Source: an uncultured Eubacteriaceae bacterium (GTDB lineage: Bacteria; Bacillota; Clostridia; Peptostreptococcales; Anaerovoracaceae). Taken from it: 64,000 nt of DNA. The position numbers and the translations under genes are program-made. Positions 9,665-19,395 of the stretch are shown piece after piece. Position 1 is the stretch's first letter. The number at the start of each line of letters is the position of its first letter. The stretch spans positions 62,001 through 126,000 of the forward strand of contig CAIFEY010000001.1 of NCBI GenBank assembly GCA_903789635.1, read 5' to 3'. The notes beneath the pieces were generated by a model. The model saw only the letters and a program-made list of their open reading frames with translations, did no database searches and was not told the DNA's origin.

Positions 9665-11410
9665 ATGCGAATGTCTAAAATGTATTTCAAAACATACCAC
9701 GATGATCCGGCAGATGCTGTGATCCCGAGTCACAAACTTATGCTCAGATCCGGAATGATTCACCGTCAGGCTTCCGGCGTTTATGCGTTCATGCAGCCTG
9801 GATGGAGAGCAGTCCGCAAGGTAGAGCAGATTGTCCGTGAAGAGATGGACAGAACAGGTGCACAGGAAGTTCACATGTCAGCCGTAATCCCCGCTGAGCT
9901 TTGGCAGGAAACAGGAAGATGGAATGAGTACGGCCCGGAACTTTGGCGCATCAAGGACAGAAACGGCAGAGACTTCTGCCTCGGACCTACACACGAGGAG
10001 TGCTTCACAGAGATCGCGAGAAACGATCTGACCTCATATAAGCAGCTGCCGGTCAACCTGTACCAGATTCAGACAAAGTACAGAGACGAGGCACGTCCGC
10101 GCTTTGGACTGCTGCGTTCCAGGGAGTTCATCATGAAGGATGCGTATTCCTTCGACGTGGACAGAGAAGGCCTGGATAAGAGCTACATGGACATGTACCA
10201 TGCTTACGAGAAGGTATTCACACGCTGCGGACTGGACTTCCGTCCGGTAGAGGCGGACACGGGCGCGATCGGCGGAAGCAATTCCCACGAGTTCAGTGCG
10301 CTGTCTGAGGTCGGCGAGAGCGACCTGTTCTACTGCGACAAGTGCGGCATGGCTGCGACGGATGAGCGCTGCGAGTGCGTCGATGCACCGGCTCAGGACG
10401 ACGTCGAGATGCTGCCGCTGGAGAAGAAGGAAACTCCGGGAACCAAGACGATCGAGGCGGTCTGTGATTACCTGCACCTCGATAAGAAGCAGACGATCAA
10501 GGCTCTGCTGTTCACCAAGTTTGACGAGGCTACACTGCAGCCGAACGGCTACGTTGCCGCATTCGTCAGAGGCGACCGCGAGGTCAACATGATCAAGCTT
10601 GTCAACGCTCTGGACATTCCGGAATTCTGCCTCGAGTTCGCAGAAGAGGAGAAGATGAGTGCAGCGACAGGCTGTGTCGGCGGATTCACCGGGCCGATGG
10701 GACTGCACGACTGCACGATCGTCGTCGACAGTGAGCTGACGGGACAGAAGAACCTCTGCGCAGGCGCATGCGAGAAGGATCATCACTACATCAACGTCAA
10801 CTACGGCAGAGACTATAAGGGTGACATCGTTACAGATATCAAGATGATGCAGGAAGGCGATCCGTGCCCGGTATGCGGAGAACCGGTTAAGCACGCGAAG
10901 GGCATCGAGGTCGGCCAGGTCTTCAAGCTGGGCACCAAGTACTCCGAGTCCATGGGCGCTTACTACCTGGATCAGAATCAGCAGAAGCACCCGATCGTCA
11001 TGGGATGCTACGGAATCGGCGTGACGAGAACCGTTGCGGCGGTCATCGAGCAGCACCACGACGAGAAGGGAATCATCTGGCCGGTATCGGTTGCACCGTA
11101 CCACGCGATGATCACCGTCATCAATCCGAAGGATGAGAAGCAGATGGAAGTCGCCCTTCACATCCAGGACGAGCTTGAGAAGCAGGGCGTAGAGGTCCTG
11201 GTCGACGACCGCGACGAGCGTGCCGGCGTCAAGTTCAACGATGCGGATCTGCTGGGATACCCGGTTATGATCGTCGTCGGCGGCAAGGCTAAGGACGGAA
11301 TCGTCGAGTACAAGCTTCGCCGTGACGAGGAGAACGTGGACGAGATCTCCGCTGATGAGGCGGTCAAGCGCGCGGCTGAGCTGGTTGCGGCAGAGCGCTT
11401 TGGCTGTTAG
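9665..11410 (+). CDS. proS: Prolyl-tRNA synthetase (bacterial type with editing domain)
   Basis: It charges tRNA-Pro with proline. At 581 residues it is the long bacterial form. The class II motif 2 region LGPTHEECFT follows LWRIKDRNGRDFC, and a YbaK-like insertion (about 230-390) that hydrolyses Ala-tRNA-Pro lies between motifs 2 and 3. Motif 3 is MGCYGIGVTRTVAAVIEQ. Cys pairs (CDKC, CPVC) lie at the insertion borders. The start at 9665 has AAGGAGG nine bases upstream; a second ATG two codons later is possible. A strong terminator follows. Confidence 0.97.
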   Translation: MRMSKMYFKTYHDDPADAVIPSHKLMLRSGMIHRQASGVYAFMQPGWRAVRKVEQIVREEMDRTGAQEVHMSAVIPAELWQETGRWNEYGPELWRIKDRNGRDFCLGPTHEECFTEIARNDLTSYKQLPVNLYQIQTKYRDEARPRFGLLRSREFIMKDAYSFDVDREGLDKSYMDMYHAYEKVFTRCGLDFRPVEADTGAIGGSNSHEFSALSEVGESDLFYCDKCGMAATDERCECVDAPAQDDVEMLPLEKKETPGTKTIEAVCDYLHLDKKQTIKALLFTKFDEATLQPNGYVAAFVRGDREVNMIKLVNALDIPEFCLEFAEEEKMSAATGCVGGFTGPMGLHDCTIVVDSELTGQKNLCAGACEKDHHYINVNYGRDYKGDIVTDIKMMQEGDPCPVCGEPVKHAKGIEVGQVFKLGTKYSESMGAYYLDQNQQKHPIVMGCYGIGVTRTVAAVIEQHHDEKGIIWPVSVAPYHAMITVINPKDEKQMEVALHIQDELEKQGVEVLVDDRDERAGVKFNDADLLGYPVMIVVGGKAKDGIVEYKLRRDEENVDEISADEAVKRAAELVAAERFGC

Positions 11411-11432
11411 AATAGAATCTGATGGAAACGCG

Positions 11433-11473
11433 ATCCGGCAGCAGGGAGAAATTTCCTGCTGCCGGATTTTTTT
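11433..11473 (+). terminator. Rho-independent terminator after proS
   Basis: A perfect 13-bp stem (11433-11445 with 11455-11467) encloses a 9-nt loop, and seven T run from 11467 to 11473. Confidence 0.92.
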
Positions 11474-11503
11474 CGAGCGGAAAAGTCAGGGGGAAAGGTG
11501 CTT

Positions 11504-12298
11504 ATGGGAAAGAGTGAAACAGAAAAACCAATGGAACAGGCGGCGGCAGCCCCGGAGCTCCGGGACGCCAGCTGCCTGGCCTTGTTCTGGGAGTTCTTCA
11601 AGCTCGGGCTGATGACGATCGGCGGCGGGATGGCGATGATCCCGCAGATGCAGTCGCTGATGGTCGAGAAGAACCACTGGGTCAGGGCGGAGGACATCAT
11701 CGACTGTATCGCAGTCAGCCAGAGCCTTCCGGGCGTCATCGCCATCAACATGGCGACCTACGTCGGCTTTCAGAAGAAGAAATGGCGCGGAGCAGTTTCC
11801 GCGACGATCGGCGTCCTGCTGCCGAGCCTGATCATCATTATCGCGGTGACGGAGCTGCTGAACGGGATCGGCGGAAACCCGTACGTCCAGGGCGCGCTGT
11901 CGGGAATCAAGGCGGCCGCCGCGGGTCTGATCGGCTGGTCGGCCTACACGATCGCCCGCAGCGTGGTGAAGAACTGGTTCGCGGCGGCGCTCGCCGTGGC
12001 GGGGTTCGTGCTGATCGTCTTCTTCAACGTCGACGCGGTCTGGGTGATCCTGGGCAGCATCGTGCTCGGCCTGATCTACTACCAGCTGACGGGGCGCGGG
12101 AAGAAGGCCGCGGCTCCTGCACAGTCAGCCGCGGGAACAGCGGAAACAGTGGAAACTGCGGATACAGCAGATACAGCGGGTACAGCAGATACAGCGGGTA
12201 CAGATGAGACTTCCGTACAGAATGCGGTCCGGGCAGCCGGTGAAGACGCTGCCGGTGCGGATGCGTCCGCAGGTCAGGTCGGAAAGGAGGAAGAATAA
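11504..12298 (+). CDS. Chromate transporter family, first subunit
   Basis: A membrane protein of the chromate ion transporter (CHR) family; the paired short forms are thought to act together. The sequence FWEFFKLGLMTIGGGMAMIP and SQSLPGVIAINMATYVGF are family hallmarks, and about six hydrophobic segments follow. The start is ATG 11504, with GTG 11498 possible. The last ~60 residues leave the family: they are rich in Ala, Thr, Asp and Glu and include a short tandem repeat (TADTAG). The stop overlaps the start of the second subunit by one base (TAATG), so translation is coupled. Real substrate unknown; chromate is only the family name. Confidence 0.9.
   Translation: MGKSETEKPMEQAAAAPELRDASCLALFWEFFKLGLMTIGGGMAMIPQMQSLMVEKNHWVRAEDIIDCIAVSQSLPGVIAINMATYVGFQKKKWRGAVSATIGVLLPSLIIIIAVTELLNGIGGNPYVQGALSGIKAAAAGLIGWSAYTIARSVVKNWFAAALAVAGFVLIVFFNVDAVWVILGSIVLGLIYYQLTGRGKKAAAPAQSAAGTAETVETADTADTAGTADTAGTDETSVQNAVRAAGEDAAGADASAGQVGKEEE
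12158..12205 (+). repeat. Imperfect tandem repeat in the transporter C-terminus
   Basis: A GATACAGC/GGTACAGC alternation encodes repeated Thr-Ala-Asp and Thr-Ala-Gly triplets. It is in frame, so slippage by a unit would change tail length without a frameshift. Confidence 0.6.
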
Positions 12299-12825
12299 TG
12301 GTATACGTCCTTCTCTTCCTGCAGTTCGCGAAGGTCGGACTGCTCGGATTCGGCGGCGGACTCGCGATGCTGCCGATGATCTACCAGACGGCGCTGACCT
12401 TTGGCGCGATGTCGAAGGGGCAGTTCTCCAACCTGGTCGCGATCTCGCAGATGACGCCGGGACCTCTTGCGGTCAACGCGGCGACCTACGTCGGCTACAA
12501 CACGGCTGGCGTGCTGGGCGCTGTGATTGCGACGCTCGGCGAGGCGACGCCGTCCTTCATCCTGATCTCCCTGGTGGTCAGCCTGCTGACCAAATTCCGG
12601 GAGAGCACACTCGTGGAAGGCGCGTTCACGGGCATTCGTCCGGTGACGGCGGGTCTGGTCGGCTCGGCGTTCGTCATGGTCGGCGAGAGCATCTTCACGC
12701 CGTTCAATCCGATTCTGCTGGCTATCTGCATCGCGACGGTGTTCATGGTCGGCAAGCTGAAGTGGAGCCCGATTACGATCATGGTGATCGGCGGAGTCGT
12801 CGGCGCGCTGTTCTGCAGGCCGTAG
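12298..12825 (+). CDS. Chromate transporter family, second subunit
   Basis: The second short CHR-type subunit, 175 residues. It has FAKVGLLGFGGGLAMLPMI and SQMTPGPLAVNAATYVGY, which mirror the same motifs of the first subunit, followed by hydrophobic segments. The ATG overlaps the preceding stop codon, and AAGGAGGAAG lies just upstream. The two subunits resemble the halves of long ChrA proteins and probably form a heteromer. There is no regulator of the ChrB type nearby. Confidence 0.9.
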   Translation: MVYVLLFLQFAKVGLLGFGGGLAMLPMIYQTALTFGAMSKGQFSNLVAISQMTPGPLAVNAATYVGYNTAGVLGAVIATLGEATPSFILISLVVSLLTKFRESTLVEGAFTGIRPVTAGLVGSAFVMVGESIFTPFNPILLAICIATVFMVGKLKWSPITIMVIGGVVGALFCRP

Positions 12826-12908
12826 TGCGCCTGGTCGGGTGAACTTTGTCGGCAAAGACCGTGCCGGCGCGGAAAAACACCCGAACTGCCGATAAAATCG
12901 ACGGGCGG

Positions 12909-12938
12909 TTGAAGAATTTCCCTCTGACAGGGTATAAT
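12909..12938 (+). promoter_or_regulatory. Promoter for ppiB and possibly cysS onward
   Basis: TTGAAG (12909-12914), 18 bp, TATAAT (12933-12938). Confidence 0.65.
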
Positions 12939-13026
12939 AGAACGATATGGGCGGTATTTTTCACGCCGAAAGAACGTTAGCAGCAAATAAATGATTAATA
13001 ATATGCGAAAGCATGGAGGAAAAGAT

Positions 13027-13506
13027 ATGAAGAAAGTAACCATTACGATGGAGAACGGCGGAGTCATGACAGGCGAGCTGTACGAGGATATCGCACCGAT
13101 TACCGTCGAGAACTTCGAGACGCTTGCGAACAAGGGATTCTACGACGGACTGACCTTCCACCGCGTCATTCCGGGATTCATGATCCAGGGAGGAGACCCG
13201 GACGGAACAGGCGCAGGCGGCCCGGGATATTCCATCAAGGGTGAGTTCGCGGCCAACGGCGTGCAGAACGACCTGAAGCACACGCTCGGCGTACTGTCGA
13301 TGGCGAGAACGATGGATCCGAATTCTGCAGGTTCCCAGTTCTTCATCATGGTCGCAGACGCACCGCACCTGGACGGCCAGTACGCTGCGTTCGGAAAGAT
13401 CACGGAGGGAACAGACGTCGCGCTGGAGATCGCCAACGTTCCGAGAAGCATGTGGAACGACAAGCCGAACGAGCCGGTAGTCATCAAGACGATCACTGTT
13501 GAGTAA
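13027..13506 (+). CDS. ppiB: Peptidyl-prolyl cis-trans isomerase (cyclophilin)
   Basis: A cytoplasmic cyclophilin of 159 residues that speeds proline isomerisation during protein folding. Key parts are FYDGLTFHRVIPGFMIQGGDP, with the catalytic Arg in FHRV, and LSMARTMDPNSAGSQFFIM. There is no signal peptide. The start at 13027 has GGAGGA six bases upstream; the in-frame ATG 36 bases earlier has no such site. cysS follows after 41 bases. Confidence 0.95.
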   Translation: MKKVTITMENGGVMTGELYEDIAPITVENFETLANKGFYDGLTFHRVIPGFMIQGGDPDGTGAGGPGYSIKGEFAANGVQNDLKHTLGVLSMARTMDPNSAGSQFFIMVADAPHLDGQYAAFGKITEGTDVALEIANVPRSMWNDKPNEPVVIKTITVE

Positions 13507-13547
13507 TCCCGCATCGTAAAGAAACCGCAAGGAGTGAACTGTTCACC

Positions 13548-14948
<1,401 letters not shown>

Positions 14949-15049
14949 GCGCGATTCAAAAAAGACGAATCAAAGACGAATCAAGATAGACAACACAAGA
15001 CAAACGAAGCAAGACAAGAAAAACAACAACGAAGGAGCGGCACAGACGC

Positions 15050-15484
15050 ATGACAGAAGAACAGCAGAAGAAACCGGTAAATATATTGTCGGCAAACACG
15101 ACGGCACTGGCCTACCTGGGCGATGCGGTCTACGAGGTGTTCATCAGAGAGTATGTGCTGAAGGACGGCGGCGTGCGCGTCGACCGTCTGAACCGCAGGG
15201 CGATTCAGTTCGTCCGTGCGGACAATCAGGCCGCGATTATCCGTGAGATGTTCGAGTCCGGTTTCCTGACGGAAGAGGAGCAGCACCTCGTGAAGAGAGG
15301 GCGCAATCACACGAACACGTCCCACCCGAGGGGCTCTTCTCCGATGCAGTATAAGTGGGCGACGGGCTTTGAGACCCTGATCGGCTACCTGTACCAGGCG
15401 CAGCAGACGGAGAGGCTGCATGAGGTCGTCTCCCGCGCGATTGAAATCGGGGAGAAACACATCGACAACGGAGAGAAAGCATAG
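15050..15484 (+). CDS. mrnC: Mini-ribonuclease III
   Basis: A dimeric RNase III-like nuclease without a double-stranded-RNA-binding domain; in Bacillus it trims 23S rRNA precursors. The 144 residues include ALAYLGDAVYEVFIREY, with the catalytic Asp of the nuclease signature, and VKRGRNH. GAAGGAG precedes the start. It follows cysS exactly as in Bacillus. The 100-bp spacer before it is A-rich and contains a short GACGAATCAA duplication. Confidence 0.93.
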   Translation: MTEEQQKKPVNILSANTTALAYLGDAVYEVFIREYVLKDGGVRVDRLNRRAIQFVRADNQAAIIREMFESGFLTEEEQHLVKRGRNHTNTSHPRGSSPMQYKWATGFETLIGYLYQAQQTERLHEVVSRAIEIGEKHIDNGEKA

Positions 15485-15579
15485 CCGACGGGCGCGATGC
15501 CGCGGAGGCTTGGGACCGGCGGGCCCGGCACAGGTGTCGGCCTTTTCCGGTCTCGTTTTGTCTGAAGGAAGGATTAAGT

Positions 15580-16410
15580 ATGAGTTACGCAGATAAACTG
15601 TTCGTGAACATGTGTCAGGACATCCTGGACAACGGCTTCTCGACAGAGGGCCAGAAGGTCCGCCCGCACTGGGAGGACGGCGCGCAGGCGTATACGATCA
15701 AGCAGTTCGGCGTGGTGAATCGCTACGACCTCTCTAAGGAGTTCCCTGCGCTGACCCTGCGCCGCACGGCGATCAAGTCGGCGGTAGAGGAGATGCTCTG
15801 GATCTGGCAGAAGAAGTCCAACAACGTCAACGACCTGAAGACCAGGATCTGGGATTCCTGGGCGGATGAGACGGGCTCGATCGGCAAGGCCTACGGCTAT
15901 CAGCTCGGCGTGAAGTATAAGTTCAAGCAGGGCGAGATGGACCAGGTGGACAATGTGCTCTACCTGCTGAAAAACGAGCCGTATTCCCGCCGCATCATGA
16001 CGAACATCTATAATTTCCAGGACCTCTCCGAGATGGGACTGGAGCCGTGCGCGTACAGCATGACCTTCAACGTGACGGGCGACCGCCTGAACGCGATTTT
16101 GAACCAGCGCTCGCAGGACATCCTCGCGGCGAACAACTGGAACGTCGTACAGTATGCGGTACTGCTGATGATGATGGCGCAGGTCTGCGGCTTTAAGCCG
16201 GGCGAGCTTGTCCACGTCATCGCCGACGCGCACATCTACGACCGCCACGTGGACATCATCCGCGAGCTGATCCAGCGCCCGCAGTACCCGGCGCCGACCG
16301 TGACACTGAACCCGGACGTCCATGATTTTTATGATTTTACGCCGGATGATGTTATAGTAGAAAATTACCAGCACGGCCCGCAGGTGAAGAATATTCCTGT
16401 GGCGATTTAA
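15580..16410 (+). CDS. thyA: Thymidylate synthase (ThyA, phi3T/B. subtilis type)
   Basis: It methylates dUMP to dTMP with methylene-tetrahydrofolate, giving dihydrofolate. The 276 residues resemble the B. subtilis/phage phi3T ThyA (LWIWQKKSNNVNDL, the final DFYDFTPDDV) more than the E. coli type. The catalytic Cys is in LEPCAYSMTF, followed by QRSQDILAANNWN and ADAHIYDRHVD. AAGGAAGGATT precedes the start. Its product is recycled by DHFR encoded 85 bp downstream, so the two form a functional pair between mrnC and rlmB. Confidence 0.95.
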   Translation: MSYADKLFVNMCQDILDNGFSTEGQKVRPHWEDGAQAYTIKQFGVVNRYDLSKEFPALTLRRTAIKSAVEEMLWIWQKKSNNVNDLKTRIWDSWADETGSIGKAYGYQLGVKYKFKQGEMDQVDNVLYLLKNEPYSRRIMTNIYNFQDLSEMGLEPCAYSMTFNVTGDRLNAILNQRSQDILAANNWNVVQYAVLLMMMAQVCGFKPGELVHVIADAHIYDRHVDIIRELIQRPQYPAPTVTLNPDVHDFYDFTPDDVIVENYQHGPQVKNIPVAI

Positions 16411-16494
16411 ATTTTGCCGACAAAGAACACCCCGGCTCAGAGGCACACTGCCTGCCGGGAAACGGCCTGCCTAAAGCCGGGAGAAGGAGCACGC

Positions 16495-16983
16495 ATGCAG
16501 ATGATTGCGGCCGCGGACGCGGCATGGGGCATCGGCTACCAGGGCGACCTGCTCTGCAGCCTGCACCAGGATATGAAGTATTTTAAAGAGAAGACCACCG
16601 GACACACGGTCGTCATGGGGAGGAAGACGCTGGAAAGCCTGCCGCACAGGCGCGGGCTGCCGAACCGCCGGAACATCGTCCTGACCTCGAGGACGGATTA
16701 CCAGCCGGAGCGCGCAGAGATCGTGCACTCCATCCCCGAACTGATGGATGCGCTGGGAGAAGACAAGGAGACGGCTTTCGTCATCGGCGGGGCCGGTGTA
16801 TACGAGGAGCTGCTGCCGTACTGCGACGTCTGCTGGATCACTAAGATCGGGCGGACATTTACCGCAGACCGGTATTTTAGGAACCTGGACGAAGATAAGG
16901 ATTTCCAGGTCACATGGGAAAGTGAAGAAATGGAGGAAAACGGGATACCATACCGTTTTATGAAGTATGAGCGGAAGAAATAA
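16495..16983 (+). CDS. folA: Dihydrofolate reductase
   Basis: It reduces dihydrofolate to tetrahydrofolate with NADPH, which closes the cycle opened by ThyA. The 162 residues show MIAAADAAWGIGYQGDL (cofactor and substrate site), MGRKTLESLP, IVLTSR and VIGGAGVYEELLPY. The start at 16495 has AAGGAG five bases upstream; the longer in-frame start at 16414 is unlikely because it would add 27 residues with no family match. The last 17 bases overlap the rlmB start. Confidence 0.95.
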   Translation: MQMIAAADAAWGIGYQGDLLCSLHQDMKYFKEKTTGHTVVMGRKTLESLPHRRGLPNRRNIVLTSRTDYQPERAEIVHSIPELMDALGEDKETAFVIGGAGVYEELLPYCDVCWITKIGRTFTADRYFRNLDEDKDFQVTWESEEMEENGIPYRFMKYERKK

Positions 16984-18388
16984 TTACGATGGGCGCGGAG
17001 AGCGCGGAAGCAAGCAGGGAAGAGGCAGGAGAAACGACAGCTTCGGCAGGCAGGAAAGCTACGGAAAGGGCGGACGCAGCGACAGAAGAGGCGGCTACAG
17101 AGAGGACAGCTACGGCCGGAACGACAGAAGAGGAAGCTACGGACAGAGCCGCGGAAACTACGGAAAGTCCGACCGCTACGGCGATCACGGCGACCGCTTC
17201 GAGAGATCCTCCCGCCGCGATGACCGTTACGGAAGGGACGAGCGGAACAGCCGCGGAGGACGCAGCGAGCGCCGCTACAGCGACAGCAGGAACGACCGCC
17301 GCGACTTCGGCGGACGTGGTGACAGAAATGAACGTTACGGCAGGAACGACCGCTACAGTAAGAATGACCGTAACGACCGCTACGGCAGAAACGACAGAAA
17401 CGACCGTAACGATCGCTACAGCGACCGCAAATTCGGCGGTTTCCGCCGCGATGACCGTTTCGGCGGCGAGAGGGACGGACGCAGGAGCTACGGACACTCC
17501 GACCGCAAATTCTCCCCGAAGAAGGACTTCCGCGGACGCAGCGAGCGTAAGGAATTCAAGGAGTACAGCGAGTTCGCCGACGAGCCGCGCGTTGAAGAGG
17601 CTGTGCTGGACGGTGACTTCCAGCGCGACCACGAGAGCGGCAGCGAGATGCTGTTCGGCAGAAACCCGGTGACCGAGGCGCTGAAGAGCGGCCGCGACAT
17701 CGAGAAGATCCTGGTTCAGGACACGAGCGGCGGATCGGTCGGACGCATCCTGGCGCTGGCTAACGAGAAGGGCGTGCAGGTGCAGAAGGTCACCAAGCAG
17801 ATGTTAGACCACCTGGCCGAGGGCGCTGCCCACCAGGGAATCGCGGCGCACGTCTCCGCCCACGAATATGTGAGCGTCGAGGACATCCTGAGCCGTGCCG
17901 AGGAGCGCGGCGAGGACCCGTTCATCATCGTGCTGGACGGCATCGAGGACCCGCACAACCTGGGCGCGATCATGCGAAGCGCGGAGTGCGTCGGCGCGCA
18001 CGGAATCATCATCCAGAAGCGCCGCGCGGTCGGCCTGACACAGACCGTCGCCAAGGCCTCTGCCGGAGCAATCGAGTACATGCCTTGCGCACGCGTGACG
18101 AACATCGCGAGGACGGTCGAGGAGCTCAAGGAGAAGAATATCTGGGTCTATGCCTGCGATATGGATGGACAAAATTATACCGGCCAGAATCTCACGGGAC
18201 CGGTTGCTGTCGTCATCGGAGCCGAGGGCGAGGGCATCAGTGAGAATGTAAAGAAGAAATGTGACGGTGTCGTTTCCCTGCCGATGCGCGGACAGATCAC
18301 CTCTCTGAATGCGTCCAATGCGGCAGCAGTCCTGATGTACGAGGTAAGGAGACAGAGAGATGCACAGCAAACAGGTGGTAAAGAGTGA
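16967..18388 (+). CDS. rlmB: 23S rRNA 2'-O-ribose methyltransferase RlmB with a long disordered N-terminus
   Basis: A SpoU/TrmH-family enzyme that methylates the ribose of a conserved G in 23S rRNA. The C-terminal ~245 residues are complete: a SpoU substrate-binding domain (MLFGRNPVTEALKSG), then the knotted domain with GIEDPHNLGAIMRSAE, AVGLTQTVAKASAGAIEY, VIGAEGEGIS and the final LNASNAAAVLMYE. The first ~220 residues are low complexity, rich in Arg, Gly, Asp, Ser, Tyr and Asn with repeated YGRNDR-type units. It starts inside folA with no strong ribosome site and ends inside sigH, so translation is likely coupled. No alternative in-frame ATG exists before the methyltransferase domain. Confidence 0.9.
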   Translation: MSGRNNYDGRGERGSKQGRGRRNDSFGRQESYGKGGRSDRRGGYREDSYGRNDRRGSYGQSRGNYGKSDRYGDHGDRFERSSRRDDRYGRDERNSRGGRSERRYSDSRNDRRDFGGRGDRNERYGRNDRYSKNDRNDRYGRNDRNDRNDRYSDRKFGGFRRDDRFGGERDGRRSYGHSDRKFSPKKDFRGRSERKEFKEYSEFADEPRVEEAVLDGDFQRDHESGSEMLFGRNPVTEALKSGRDIEKILVQDTSGGSVGRILALANEKGVQVQKVTKQMLDHLAEGAAHQGIAAHVSAHEYVSVEDILSRAEERGEDPFIIVLDGIEDPHNLGAIMRSAECVGAHGIIIQKRRAVGLTQTVAKASAGAIEYMPCARVTNIARTVEELKEKNIWVYACDMDGQNYTGQNLTGPVAVVIGAEGEGISENVKKKCDGVVSLPMRGQITSLNASNAAAVLMYEVRRQRDAQQTGGKE

Positions 18389-19010
18389 TCTTGAGACTTT
18401 GTCGGACGAGCGGCTCGCGGAGATCGCGCAGTCGGACCCGGAGCTGTCGAGTGCGGCGGAGGAGGTCCTGCTGAGGCGGTATAAGGACCTGGTGCGCCAG
18501 GTCTCGCAGCGCTACTTCATCGAAGGCGGCGACCGGGAGGACGTGATCCAGGAGGGCATGATCGGGACGATGAAGGCCGTGCGGAACTTCGATCCGGCGC
18601 CGGGTGCGTCGTTTCGGAGCTTCGCCCAGCTCTGCATCAGCCGGCAGATCGTCTCGGCGATCCGCCGCGCCCGGAGGAAGAAGAACGCGATCTTAAGCGA
18701 GTCACTCTCGCTGAGCAACATCGCGGACCCGGGACGCGAGGAGGGACTGACCCTGGCGGAAACCATTGCCGCCGCGGACAGCGACCCTTCCGTGCAGCTG
18801 TTCCTGAATGACCTGGAGCATTTCCTCCAGAACGAGGGAAACTCGCTCTTCAGCCCACTGGAGCAGGAGGTCTGGGAGGAGATGCGGACCGGCGGAACCT
18901 CGCGGGAGATCGCGGACCGGCTCGGCCGCCCGGTAAAGGTCATCGACAACACGATGCAGCGCGTGAGGAAGAAGATTCACCGCTATCTGGACGAGTCGAA
19001 CGACCGCTGA
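18360..19010 (+). CDS. sigH: RNA polymerase sigma factor, SigH (sigma-30) type
   Basis: A 216-residue sigma-70-family factor. Region 2 shows LLRRYKDLVRQVSQRYFIEGGDREDVIQEGMIGTMKAVRNFDP, FRSFAQLCISRQIVSAIR; region 4 is the C-terminal FSPLEQEVWEEMRTGGTSREIADRLGR. In Bacillus SigH controls early sporulation and competence genes, and its gene follows rlmB and yacP; yacP is missing here. The ATG overlaps rlmB by 29 bases and has AAGGAG eight bases upstream. Whether this organism sporulates cannot be told from this gene alone. Confidence 0.88.
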   Translation: MHSKQVVKSDLETLSDERLAEIAQSDPELSSAAEEVLLRRYKDLVRQVSQRYFIEGGDREDVIQEGMIGTMKAVRNFDPAPGASFRSFAQLCISRQIVSAIRRARRKKNAILSESLSLSNIADPGREEGLTLAETIAAADSDPSVQLFLNDLEHFLQNEGNSLFSPLEQEVWEEMRTGGTSREIADRLGRPVKVIDNTMQRVRKKIHRYLDESNDR

Positions 19011-19241
19011 CAGCCGGGTACTGAATTTCAGACAACGGAATCGGACAGCCTGAATCGGAGGCGCGCCGGCAGAACGGCGCGCCCGGATCCGGGCATTTTC
19101 GTACACATGACACTGGAAAATCAACCGTTTCAGGGATCCGGGAATCGTTCGGGGATGCGTTTTCGGAAGCGCGGAGTTTTCGCATTCCTTAGGCAGGAAA
19201 AAACATTGGAAGATATTCCTCTCAGAAAGCAGAAAACAGTT

Positions 19242-19272
19242 TGACAAGTTCACTGAAACATAGTAAGATAAT
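19242..19272 (+). promoter_or_regulatory. Promoter for tRNA-Thr and tuf
   Basis: A consensus TTGACA (19242-19247) is followed after 16 bp by TAAGAT (19264-19269), or after 19 bp by GATAAT (19267-19272). It lies 12-20 bases before the tRNA. No other promoter is seen before tuf. Confidence 0.7.
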
Positions 19273-19283
19273 CTGCGTAATAA

Positions 19284-19360
<77 letters not shown>

Positions 19361-19395
19361 ATTTTTTTGTAGTTATTGTAAAAGGAGTATGAGAA

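Noticed and set aside
17340..17440. CRISPR-like repeats in the rlmB 5' part
   Set aside because: The repeated units are in-frame coding repeats without spacers of constant size.
16989..17672. Second plus-strand frame (227 codons, Ala/Thr/Glu-rich) inside the rlmB N-terminus
   Set aside because: It arises because the repeated Arg/Gly/Asp codons leave all frames open; no ribosome site and no domain. The minus-strand Ala/Val-rich frame at 16958-17632 was rejected likewise.
19060..19083. Paired GGCGCGCC sites after sigH as a terminator
   Set aside because: They form a GC-rich stem, but no T-run follows, so the sequence does not support termination.
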